A stretch of DNA of 64,000 nt, from NCBI RefSeq assembly GCF_003590835.1, contig NZ_QYUQ01000002.1, positions 3,782,001-3,846,000 of the forward strand, given 5' to 3'. Below are positions 52,715-60,585 of the stretch, piece after piece; positions within the stretch are counted from its first letter, which is position 1, and each line of letters begins with the position of its first letter. Below the pieces are notes generated by a model. The model saw nothing but the letters and a program-made list of their open reading frames with translations, searched no databases and had not been told where the DNA came from. Source of the DNA: Noviherbaspirillum sedimenti. Lineage in GTDB: Bacteria > Pseudomonadota > Gammaproteobacteria > Burkholderiales > Burkholderiaceae_D. The position numbers were made by a program, and so were the translations under genes.

Positions 52715-52783
52715 GTGAATACAAAACCCAGAATCGTTATCTACGGAGTTGGTCAGTATGGCGGCCACGTGTCCGTGTGGTAG
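52715..52783 (+). pseudogene. N-terminal stub of a Rossmann dehydrogenase (DapB-like)
   Basis: GTG start with AAGGAAAA upstream; frame NTKPRIVIYGVGQYGGHV then a stop. The GxGxxG nucleotide loop fits a dihydrodipicolinate reductase-like enzyme, the same kind whose C-terminus lies at 42455. It is cut by an IS remnant at about 52756. Confidence 0.5.
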
Positions 52784-52846
52784 GCTGCGTTCGATGGTGA
52801 GCACCTCGTCGCCGGAAGAAATCGCTGCACCGCCGCGCAACAACAT
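52756..52846 (-). pseudogene. IS1634-family transposase remnant
   Basis: Minus-strand frame with DEVLTIERSLPHGHVAAIL. RSLPHGHVAA is a hallmark of the N-terminus of IS1634-type transposases (~550 residues); only ~30 residues remain. Confidence 0.6.
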
Positions 52847-52859
52847 TTCTTTGTTCCTC

Positions 52860-53867
52860 CTACAACACTTGAGCACGATACTCACCGATCGTCTGCCCTG
52901 TCCTCATCTTGAATGCATGACGAAAAGAAGTCGGCTCCTTGAACCCAAGCCGAAACGCGACCTCTTTGGTAGAAAGATCGGAGCGTCTCAAATATTCTCT
53001 GGCCAGGTTCATGCGAAAAGTGTCAACTTGAATCGTATAGGTCGTTCCTTCGTCAAGCAAACGGCGCCGCAACGTGCGGGAACTCATATTGAGTTCTCTC
53101 GCCGCATCATCGAGTTTGGATATCGATCCATTTGATTTGAGGAAGATGCCGCGAAGACTGGAAACAATCGAGCGGCTGCTTTCAATCTGGTGTAAAAGCT
53201 CGTCACAATGATGCCGGCAAACCTTGTTGAGTTCTTCGTCATGGGATTGCCCGGGATTATCAAACCAGCTTCTGTCAAGTGTGATGCGTGTTTGTGATGC
53301 GCCAAAGCGAACGGGACAATTGAATAGCTGGTGATAACGCTCTTCGTGCGCTGGCGCGCGATAGGATAATTCGGCCTCCGTGAAGGGCGGTGGCTTGCCC
53401 ACAAACTGATGACTGAACATCGGATAAAAGGCGAGAATCTCTTCAATGTAGAAATTGTAAAGCGGATCAAGCCGGTCAAGGCCATTGTCCTCAAAGGTGA
53501 ACGTCATGCTGTCATCAGTTTCCTCACTGATATGAAACGAGCCCGTGATGCCAACCAAGGCGCTCCCGAATCGTCTCCATACCGGGTACGAATCGCGCAG
53601 CGACCTGGATGTCAGGGTGGTGTACCCGACAATGCCAAGTTCCGAAGGCAAGGTATTGAGCCAGACGTCTAACCCAGCGCCCTTGTCGCCGCTAAGTTGG
53701 AGCAAGTTATTGACCACGATGCGGGATTGCGCTTGCTCAACCAAGAACCCCGGCTTGCCAAGTTCCGCGCCATCAATACCCGAATCGGCAAGCAAGCGTT
53801 TCGCCGATATCCCATGCTTCTGTTGCATTAAGGCAATATAACGTTGTATCGCTACTGGACGTGCCAT
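52860..53867 (-). CDS. AraC-family transcriptional regulator
   Basis: A 335-residue AraC regulator with an arabinose-binding-like N-terminal domain and C-terminal LDDAARELNMSSRTLRRRLLDEGTTY / DLSTKEVAFRLGFKEPTSFRHAFKMRTGQT. It is a paralogue of the regulator at 38.7 kb. It is intact although surrounded by IS debris, and may control the SDR at 54.2 kb or genes outside. Confidence 0.92.
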   Translation of the reverse strand: MARPVAIQRYIALMQQKHGISAKRLLADSGIDGAELGKPGFLVEQAQSRIVVNNLLQLSGDKGAGLDVWLNTLPSELGIVGYTTLTSRSLRDSYPVWRRFGSALVGITGSFHISEETDDSMTFTFEDNGLDRLDPLYNFYIEEILAFYPMFSHQFVGKPPPFTEAELSYRAPAHEERYHQLFNCPVRFGASQTRITLDRSWFDNPGQSHDEELNKVCRHHCDELLHQIESSRSIVSSLRGIFLKSNGSISKLDDAARELNMSSRTLRRRLLDEGTTYTIQVDTFRMNLAREYLRRSDLSTKEVAFRLGFKEPTSFRHAFKMRTGQTIGEYRAQVL

Positions 53868-54085
53868 CGCAATGTTCTCCCCACGCTCTGTTCCAGTCGT
53901 CCTGATTTGCGACTGGTAAATAGAATACTATGCCACCAATTTATCGGTTCGGCCAAGACGATTTGTTACGACCGTCACTATTTTAGGAGTAAGAGGGGTG
54001 CTTTTTCCTCGATTTTCGAGCGATTTGAAATGGCGCTGTCGAATGGATGCCGCTCTTAACGACCGCATTCCATCCAAACGTAATT

Positions 54086-54190
54086 TCAAGTGGTGCATTG
54101 CGGTCCGGCATGTAGCATACTGTTGAGCACGGCAACGCCGAGGACCGTCTCCGTGCGTTGGTCAAACAGGCTGCGCGTGCAAACCCGGAC
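54086..54190 (-). pseudogene. Possible C-terminal fragment of a hot-dog (MaoC-like) protein
   Basis: Minus-strand frame VRVCTRSLFDQRTETVLGVAVLNSMLHAG ending in a normal stop resembles the last strands of a MaoC-type hydratase. No start is visible. The assignment is weak. The rest of 53868-54224 has no recognised gene. Confidence 0.3.
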
Positions 54191-54224
54191 CGATGATTGC
54201 CTTGTATCTGCCCATGTTGGCGGG

Positions 54225-54989
54225 TCAGTCGATCGGCGTCATCGTGGCCCCGTTGTCGATGACGAGTTCGGAGCCGGTCATGAAACGTGAAGCGGGCGAA
54301 GCGAGATATAGCACGAGGTGGGCCACGTCCTTGGGGGCGCCATATGCCCCCGCAGGAAGCGCATCCCAACTCTGTTCGCGTTGCGCCACCTGTTCGGGGC
54401 TCACATTTTCCTGGATCAGCCCAGTATTGATCTTGCCTGGATGAATTGAATTGCAGCGGATGCCATAGCCCTTCTGCTGGCAGTAAATCGCAATAGACTT
54501 GGTCATCGAACGTATCGCCCCCTTGGCAGCAGAATACGCGGTTATCGTGGGAAAGCCTTGATGCGAACCCATCGAGGATATGTTGATGATCGAACCACCG
54601 CCACTTTTTGCCATCAGCGGAATTGCATGTTTGCAACCTAAAAACACACCTTCTACCATCACCCGCTGTTGCAGTTGAAAATCCTGTAACGAGCAGTCTT
54701 CGACCGACCCGTAGCGGACCAGGCCGGCATTGTTAACCAAAACGTCCAGACGCCCAAACCGCTTTTCGATCTCGCCGATGATCCGCATCCACCCGGCTTC
54801 TTCGCCGACATCCTGGTGGAACGGGACGGCGCCGCGGCCAATCTGTTGTGCCGCTGCGCGTACGCGCTGTTCGTTAATGTCGGTCAGCACCACAGTGGCG
54901 CCTTCGTCTGCCAGCAGCATGGCGTCGGCCAATCCAAGCCCCGATGCCGCTCCTGTAATCAATACCACCTTCCCAGCTACACTGTTCAT
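54225..54989 (-). CDS. Short-chain dehydrogenase/reductase (SDR)
   Basis: A 254-residue classical SDR: TGAASGLGLADAML, DINEQ (NAD-type Asp), NNAG, and ISSMGSHQGFPTITAYSAAKGAIRSM with Ser/Tyr/Lys. It resembles the SDR at 28.5 kb and bacterial hydroxysteroid/cyclohexanol dehydrogenases. It stands alone between mobile-element remnants and carries a short SnoaL scrap upstream. Confidence 0.92.
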   Translation of the reverse strand: MNSVAGKVVLITGAASGLGLADAMLLADEGATVVLTDINEQRVRAAAQQIGRGAVPFHQDVGEEAGWMRIIGEIEKRFGRLDVLVNNAGLVRYGSVEDCSLQDFQLQQRVMVEGVFLGCKHAIPLMAKSGGGSIINISSMGSHQGFPTITAYSAAKGAIRSMTKSIAIYCQQKGYGIRCNSIHPGKINTGLIQENVSPEQVAQREQSWDALPAGAYGAPKDVAHLVLYLASPASRFMTGSELVIDNGATMTPID

Positions 54990-55056
54990 TGTTTATATCC
55001 CTATCATGAAAAGAAAAACCGTATGCAGCGATTGCAACAGCTGCGTCCACACCATC

Positions 55057-55119
55057 TCACCAGGGATCGAAGAAATTGAATAATCCTTCGGCTACGGCAT
55101 CGTTAGATGGATAAAGAAG
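55057..55119 (-). pseudogene. SnoaL-like C-terminal scrap
   Basis: Minus-strand frame TLLYPSNDAVAEGLFNFFDPW ends like the 170-residue SnoaL proteins (AREGLFSFFDI). Only about 20 residues are recognisable; the rest of the gene is gone. Confidence 0.5.
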
Positions 55120-55235
55120 CGTACCAGTTGAAAATAGACCTAGGGAAAAAACAGAGAAATGAATCCGGCCAACAATGTGTTTCAGGAGGCCAAGGCTTCG
55201 CGCGGATTGTTGCTTTACGGCGCCAATCCTGTCGA

Positions 55236-55400
55236 TCAGCAGCCTGTCTCTATCGCCAGATCCGAATGCCATGGTTGCTCGCCCGGAGTGAATCGGGGCG
55301 TCACCCGTAACGTCAGGCTACCTCGCCTTCGGAGTCCATCGTTATACGCGGCCCAGTTCGTCACCTTGGCCTGCCACAACACATAGTTGGCCGGATTCAT
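55236..55400 (-). pseudogene. IS5-family (IS903-like) transposase N-terminal remnant
   Basis: MNPANYVLWQAKVTNWAAYNDGLRRRGSLTL followed by PWHSDLAIETG matches the beginning of IS5/IS903-group transposases (~320 residues), with an internal loss and a premature stop. Confidence 0.65.
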
Positions 55401-55694
55401 TCCTTGTTCTCCTCTCGGTCTACTTTCAAAATGGTAGGCTCCTTTACCCAGCGTGAGCATCCGGCCCCGTCAATAAACTTGGTGGGGCGTTGTTGTTAGT
55501 GGTGCTGGCACGAGTAAAGCTGACATAAACCTAAACAACATTGGAAGACGGTGATGAAACCATATCTAGCTTTCCTCTTATGAACTTTGAACGGCAGTCC
55601 AAAAGTGCATAAATCTGGCGGAAAAAGGCACAAAAGGGAAGGGCGTGGCCATGCTTAATATGGTTTTTTGAGAGTAACAACAAGGAGGAGACGC

Positions 55695-55819
55695 ATGAGC
55701 AACACGAAACGGCAACGTAAGAGGAGGGCTGCATCAAGACCGCATTAACGGTTTTAGTGGTTTCGGCTGCGGCTGCGGCATTGCTGCTGCCCGGCGCGGC
55801 GAGCGCATTCCAGATCTAG
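55695..55819 (+). pseudogene. Remnant of an exported-protein gene (DUF1302 partner?) upstream of DUF1329 copy 3
   Basis: AAGGAGGAGACGC precedes ATG AGC AAC ACG AAA, and after one frame shift the sequence reads IKTALTVLVVSAAAAALLLPGAASAFQI, a clear Sec signal peptide, then stops. Basic start, hydrophobic core and ASAF junction resemble DUF1302 proteins, which normally precede DUF1329. The body of the gene is missing and a MITE sits at the break. The DUF1302 identity is inference. Confidence 0.5.
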
Positions 55820-55976
55820 TGTCCTGAGTTGTTAATTCGTTGAGAAAATAAATATGTCGAAATCGCGCCGAGACAAGGAACAAAGCACAGCAAGGCTGGA
55901 GCCTTGCGCGCATTTGTGACGCCGTATCGGGGGTGATTCTCGGCATATTTATTCAACGAATTAGTAATTCAGGACA
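55820..55976. mobile_element. 157-bp MITE with CTAG target duplication
   Basis: Left end TGTCCTGAGTTGTTAATTCG and right end (complement) TGTCCTGAATTACTAATTCG are terminal inverted repeats of ~37 bp with few mismatches; CTAG is present on both sides (55816-55819 and 55977-55980). There is no ORF. The size, ends and CTAG duplication fit a non-autonomous IS5-type derivative. Confidence 0.8.
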
Positions 55977-56065
55977 CTAGATCAAGACTACCTTTTAAGT
56001 ACGACATCGAAGGCGTATGACGATCCGTTACGTTTTTTATAAATATATTATCTTGGAGAAGCATC

Positions 56066-57436
56066 ATGGTTAGCCGTATCAATATTATTGCAATAGGGGC
56101 CGCGCTTGCTTGTGGCATGGCAGGCTCGGCATATGCCGCGGTGACTGCGGAAGAAGCCAGGCAACTCGGCAAGACGCTTACACCGATGGGCGGGGAGATG
56201 GCCGGCAACAAGGACGGCAAGATTCCGGCCTGGACCGGCGGCATGAAGACCCTGCCGCCGGGCTTCGATCCCAAAAAACCCCATCTGCGGCCCGATCCGT
56301 TCGCAAGTGAAAAGCCGCTCTTTTCCATTGATGCGAAGAACATGAGCCAGCATGCCGACAAGCTGTCGGATGGCATGAAGGCCATGATGCAGAAGTACCC
56401 GACGTTTCGCATCGACGTCTATCCCACGCACCGCACGGCAGCCTGGCCGCAATACGTGATGGACAATACACTCAAAAACGCCACCCGATGCAGCACGGAA
56501 AAGGACGGTGTGGCGATCAGTCGGGCATGCTATGGCGGATATCCGTTTCCGATTCCGAAGACCGGCAACGAAGTCATGTGGAACAAGATACTGAGGTTCG
56601 CTGGCCACGTTTTTGAAAATACGTTCACCCATTGGGTGGTGGATGCAAGCGGGACGGCTGCGCTTTCGTCGAGCAGTTTCGCACGGCAAGAGTATGTCTA
56701 TTACGATCCGAGCAAGACCGAACTCGATGGTGATTATTTCTGGAAGTACCGGGATAAGACGACCGCGCCGGCACGCATGTCTGGCGAGGCATTGATGCTG
56801 GTCGACCCGATCGATCCGATTGCGAATAAGCGCAAGGCCTACCAATACCTGCCAGGTCAACGCCGGGTCAAGCTTTCTCCGAACCTGAGCTATGACACGC
56901 CGACACCCGGTCAAGGCGGAGCCGCGACGATGGACGATGCGCAGCTTTTTCTGGGTGCGCAGGACCGCTTCGACTTCAAGCTGATCGGCAAAAAGGAAAT
57001 GTATATTCCTTACAATAATACCCGGGTCATGGTAGATGAACAGAACTGTTCCCCGGAGAAGGCTCTGCTCAAGCATCATTACAATCCGGACTGCCTGCGT
57101 TTTGAATTGCACCGTGTCTGGGTGGTGGAGGCGACGGTCAAGCCAGGAGTGCGTCACACGTCGCCAAAGCGCGTGTTCTACTTTGATGAAGATACTTATG
57201 TAGGCCTCAGTGACGGTTACGATGCAGTAGGCAAGCTGCAAAAGGTGCTTTGGCAAACCCATACGCCGATGTATGAAATTCCGAGTCAACATAGCGACGC
57301 TTTCGGATCATATAACCTGACCAGTGGTGCATATGTCGTGTCCGGCCCCTATCCTGGAGGAGCAGCGTACCCTGTCAAGCCGCTTGATGCACGCGCATGG
57401 GCGCCTGAAGCGCTCGTTGGCGACGGCGTGCGTTAA
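56066..57436 (+). CDS. DUF1329 exported protein (copy 3, mosaic)
   Basis: A 456-residue DUF1329 protein with its own signal peptide (NIIAIGAALACGMAGSAYA) and a body mostly like copy 2. The block SGEALMLVDPIDPIANK...TPGQGG (about 56780-56900) follows copy 1 instead, also at the DNA level, and the segment around 57100-57180 matches neither. GGAGAAGCATC precedes the ATG. The mosaic points to gene conversion among the three paralogues. Confidence 0.9.
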   Translation: MVSRINIIAIGAALACGMAGSAYAAVTAEEARQLGKTLTPMGGEMAGNKDGKIPAWTGGMKTLPPGFDPKKPHLRPDPFASEKPLFSIDAKNMSQHADKLSDGMKAMMQKYPTFRIDVYPTHRTAAWPQYVMDNTLKNATRCSTEKDGVAISRACYGGYPFPIPKTGNEVMWNKILRFAGHVFENTFTHWVVDASGTAALSSSSFARQEYVYYDPSKTELDGDYFWKYRDKTTAPARMSGEALMLVDPIDPIANKRKAYQYLPGQRRVKLSPNLSYDTPTPGQGGAATMDDAQLFLGAQDRFDFKLIGKKEMYIPYNNTRVMVDEQNCSPEKALLKHHYNPDCLRFELHRVWVVEATVKPGVRHTSPKRVFYFDEDTYVGLSDGYDAVGKLQKVLWQTHTPMYEIPSQHSDAFGSYNLTSGAYVVSGPYPGGAAYPVKPLDARAWAPEALVGDGVR

Positions 57437-58262
57437 GCCGGTACCGGGCGTGCGAGGGGGGCAGCCTGAGTCAGGAACTGCGTGGTCTTGGGCCGGATTG
57501 TTTTTACAGTCCAGCACCGCGGGCAACCGGGACAATTTCAAGATCGCCGTCTACTTCCATTGCGGCGGCCTTGATTTGTATCCGGCTTCAGTCACCCACA
57601 GGAAAGTCTGATGAATCATATTAATCATATTTAAAGGAAGCGACGATGACAACGAAACAGGATGAATTGAGCGTTTTGCAGTTATTGAACCGCTACGGTG
57701 TTGCAGTCGACAGCAAGCGGTGGGATGTCTTCGACCAAGTGTTTACGGAAGACGTGATTGCCGACTATGGCGCCCCGGTCGTGTTCGAGGGGCTCGCCGC
57801 CTTCAAGCGTGGGGCGGAAGCGGCATGGGGCCCGTTCGATGCATCACAGCATTCGATGTCGAATACAGTGTGGGAGCGTCGAGGAGATACTGGGCGATCA
57901 CTTACTTACGGGAATTGGTTCATTATCCGAAGGGGCGTCGAAGGCGGCGATCTCTGGGAGGGCCGGGGCTGGTACTACGACGAATGGGTTCTGCGCGACG
58001 CTGGATGGCGGATCAAACGTCGGTGTTGCAGAACGATGTCGTGGTCAGGCAATCTGCTTGTGGTCGATCCAACGGCCAAAGCTGGGACAGCCTGCAGCAA
58101 GACCTATTCACTTGCGGACGCAGCGCGTGAGGGCTTGTTCAGCTTCTTCGATATCTAGCCAGGACACCGGGCGCGATCGTAGCCGTCTGTTCGGTCATCA
58201 AAAGTGGCCAGCTTAGCTTTAGCTGCGTATCTGTGTTCGGACATTGACGCCTGGGTATTCAG
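56137..58262 (+). repeat. Direct-repeat module, copy 2 (DUF1329-SnoaL)
   Basis: Counterpart of 40346-42454, 15.8 kb away in the same orientation. The spacer between DUF1329 and SnoaL differs for ~70 bp, then identity is essentially complete to about 58250. Confidence 0.9.
57646..58158 (+). CDS. SnoaL-like protein (170 aa, identical to 41842-42354)
   Basis: Identical protein to the copy at 41.8 kb, with the same upstream AAAGGAAGCGACG site and the same downstream ~90 bp. The following gene differs: here the PQQ dehydrogenase leader, there a DapB-like remnant. Confidence 0.88.
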   Translation: MTTKQDELSVLQLLNRYGVAVDSKRWDVFDQVFTEDVIADYGAPVVFEGLAAFKRGAEAAWGPFDASQHSMSNTVWERRGDTGRSLTYGNWFIIRRGVEGGDLWEGRGWYYDEWVLRDAGWRIKRRCCRTMSWSGNLLVVDPTAKAGTACSKTYSLADAAREGLFSFFDI

Positions 58263-58274
58263 GCAGAAATGATG

Positions 58275-58357
58275 TTACGCATAGTGCAACCTAACGGGTA
58301 CGCTTCCAGCTTTTTGTCTGGAGACAGCGTGCCCGTACCAAGGATCCCTATGCGTAA
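58275..58357 (+). promoter_or_regulatory. Three-helix stem-loop in the leader of the PQQ dehydrogenase
   Basis: P1: TTACGCATAG (58275-58284) with CTATGCGTAA (58348-58357). P2: ACGGGTACGC (58294-58303) with GCGTGCCCGT (58327-58336), one G-U. P3: TCCAG (58305-58309) with CTGGA (58318-58322), loop CTTTTTGT. The helices are stacked and separated by internal loops, ending 64 nt before the start codon. It could be a cis-regulatory RNA or a transposon-end hairpin; I match it to no known riboswitch. Confidence 0.6.
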
Positions 58358-58421
58358 GGTGCCTACACCCCTGATGATCTGCACCCTAACGATTAAGATT
58401 CAAGAGAGGAGATTAAAGAAG

Positions 58422-60347
58422 ATGAGCAGAAATTCATTACCGGCGTCGAAGACCGGGGCGTTCAGGCGCCTGGCGGCTCGGATGCTGTTGGCGCTGTTGG
58501 CGCCGTTGGCTGGCGTCGCGCTGGCAGCGCCCGAGGGTGCCACAAAACCCGCTGCCGCGCTGGACCCGGCGGTTCACAAGGGCAGCACCCTGTTTGCGCA
58601 AAACTGCGCGATCTGCCACCTCGGCGGGGTGCCGAAAGCTCCGCATCCCGACTTCTTCCGCATGTCGTCGCCCAAGTCCATCATCGAGGCCATGAACAAC
58701 GGCGTCATGAAGGCGCAGGCAAGCCACCTGTCGGCCGATGAAAGGCGCCAGATCGCGGAATACCTCACCAACACTTCGCTGTCGGACTACAAGGAGCCGC
58801 CCGCTCCCATAATGTGCGAGGGGCGCGCCAGGGAATTTGACCTGCGCAAGCCGCCGCAGGCGGTGGGCTGGGGCTACGACACGCGCCGCTTCGTGCCTGC
58901 GCGTCTGGCCGGCCTGAAAACGGACCAGGTCAGGGACCTCAAGCTCAAGTGGTCGTTCGCCTTCCCGGAAGCCATCCGTGCGCGCTCGCAGCCGGTGGTG
59001 GCGATGGGCGCGGTTTTCGTCGGCAGCCAGGATGGCACCATCTACGCCTTCGACCTTGAAACCGGCTGTGCCCGCTGGACCAGCCGGGTCGCCAGCGAAG
59101 TGCGTACGGCCATCGTGGTGGAGCCCTGGAAAGCCGGCGCCAGGCCCGCGCGCAACCCCCGTCTCTACTTCGGCGACCTGATGGGGCGCGTCTATGCCAT
59201 GGATGCACTGACCGGCAAGGTCCTGTGGCGCGAGCGCCCGGACGACCATCCGAATGCCACCATCACCGGCACGCCCGCGCTGCATGGCGATACCCTCTAT
59301 GTGCCGGTGTCTTCGCTCGAGATGAGCGTGTCGCTCAATCAGGATTATCCCTGCTGCACATTCCGCGGCTCGCTGGTCGCACTCGACACCAGGACCGGCG
59401 CCCTGCGCTGGAAGCACTACACTATCCCGACCGCAGCGACCGAGCAAGGCAAGACCGGCGCCGGCACGCCGATCTTCGCGCCCTCCGGCGCGCCGGTCTG
59501 GGGCAGCCCGGCGGTAGATGTCAAACGCGGCCTGATCTACCACGGCAGCGGCGAAAACTATCAGTCGCCGGCCGACGGCAACAGCGATGCGCTGTTCGCG
59601 GTCGACATGAAAACCGGCAAGCGCCGCTGGCACTACCAGCTAACCGCCAGGGATGCCTGGAACACCGCCTGCATGAAACCCGGCCACCCCAGCTGTCCGG
59701 CTGAAAAGGGCCCCGACACCGACCTGTCCGCCTCGCCGCTCCTGATCGACATCGGCGGCGGCAAGCAGGTACTGGTGGTGGCGTCCAAATCCGGCACAGC
59801 CTGGGGCTTCGACCCCGACGCCCCAGGCAAGCCGCTGTGGCGTACGGAAGTGGGACGCGGCAGCCTGCAGGGCGGCGTGCACTTCGGCATGGCGGTCGAG
59901 GGCACACGGGTATTCGTGCCCATCTATGACTCCAAGGAGACCGCGCACGGCGGCACCTACAGCGATGCCGGATTCCCCGGCGTACACGCCCTGGATGCGC
60001 GCACCGGCAAGATCGTCTGGCGCGGCCCGGTCGACAACCGCTGCAACGGCCGCAAGGATTGCGAGCCGGGCGTATCGGCCGCAGCCACGGCCATGCCCGG
60101 CGTCATCTTCGCCGGCCACCTCGACGGCTGGCTGCGCGCCTACGACAGCGCAAGCGGCCAAGTAATCTGGCAGACCGACACGGCGCAAGCCTTCACGACC
60201 GCCAATGGCGCGGTGGCCACTGGCGGCTCGATGAGCGGCCCCGGCCCGGCAATCAGCGACGGCCACCTGATCGTGAACTCGGGCTACGGCTTCGCCTTCA
60301 AGATGCCAGGCAACGCCCTGCTCGTCTACAGCGTCGACGGCAGGTAA
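58422..60347 (+). CDS. Cytochrome c-PQQ dehydrogenase fusion (polyvinyl-alcohol dehydrogenase-like)
   Basis: A 641-residue periplasmic quinohaemoprotein. A signal peptide (LLALLAPLAGVALA) is followed by an N-terminal cytochrome c domain with CAICH, then an eight-bladed PQQ propeller with repeated AxDxxTGxxxW units and the vicinal disulfide pair in YPCCTF. N-terminal haem plus PQQ is the order of polyvinyl-alcohol dehydrogenase, unlike the C-terminal haem enzyme at the left end of the window. AGGAGATTAAAGAAG precedes ATG 58422. It is convergent with pqqABCDE. Confidence 0.92.
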   Translation: MSRNSLPASKTGAFRRLAARMLLALLAPLAGVALAAPEGATKPAAALDPAVHKGSTLFAQNCAICHLGGVPKAPHPDFFRMSSPKSIIEAMNNGVMKAQASHLSADERRQIAEYLTNTSLSDYKEPPAPIMCEGRAREFDLRKPPQAVGWGYDTRRFVPARLAGLKTDQVRDLKLKWSFAFPEAIRARSQPVVAMGAVFVGSQDGTIYAFDLETGCARWTSRVASEVRTAIVVEPWKAGARPARNPRLYFGDLMGRVYAMDALTGKVLWRERPDDHPNATITGTPALHGDTLYVPVSSLEMSVSLNQDYPCCTFRGSLVALDTRTGALRWKHYTIPTAATEQGKTGAGTPIFAPSGAPVWGSPAVDVKRGLIYHGSGENYQSPADGNSDALFAVDMKTGKRRWHYQLTARDAWNTACMKPGHPSCPAEKGPDTDLSASPLLIDIGGGKQVLVVASKSGTAWGFDPDAPGKPLWRTEVGRGSLQGGVHFGMAVEGTRVFVPIYDSKETAHGGTYSDAGFPGVHALDARTGKIVWRGPVDNRCNGRKDCEPGVSAAATAMPGVIFAGHLDGWLRAYDSASGQVIWQTDTAQAFTTANGAVATGGSMSGPGPAISDGHLIVNSGYGFAFKMPGNALLVYSVDGR

Positions 60348-60375
60348 GGCCCGCCACCATCCCGTTCGCCGCAAC

Positions 60376-60402
60376 GGCCAGCTCCGGGCAGCGGAGCTGG
60401 CC
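60376..60402. terminator. Strong hairpin between the PQQ dehydrogenase and pqqE
   Basis: GGCCAGCTCC (60376-60385) and GGAGCTGGCC (60393-60402) form a perfect 10-bp stem, loop GGGCAGC, 29 bp after the dehydrogenase stop. There is no T-tract. It serves convergent transcripts. The rest of 60348-60585 shows nothing else. Confidence 0.6.
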
Positions 60403-60585
60403 TGCTTCGGCAGCACATACACCTGTTCCTGCAACAGCCGCGCCGTTCGCCAGCCGGATGCCCTCGCAAATCCTGCCGGCGTGTCAGTCCGCGGCGTGTA
60501 CCGATGTTGTATCGGAAAGAAGTGAAGTGCGAAAGGCGATCTTATTGCACCTGAAAATGCCGCGTGACGCCGGTCGGCGACACCG

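Noticed and set aside
58275..58357. Integron attC site
   Set aside because: ACCTAAC resembles the R'' core, but no matching GTTRRRY is at the other end and no integrase or cassette array is present.
58437..59633. 398-codon antisense ORF over the PQQ dehydrogenase
   Set aside because: GC-rich coding DNA often leaves such open antisense frames; the sense strand encodes clear cytochrome c and PQQ motifs.
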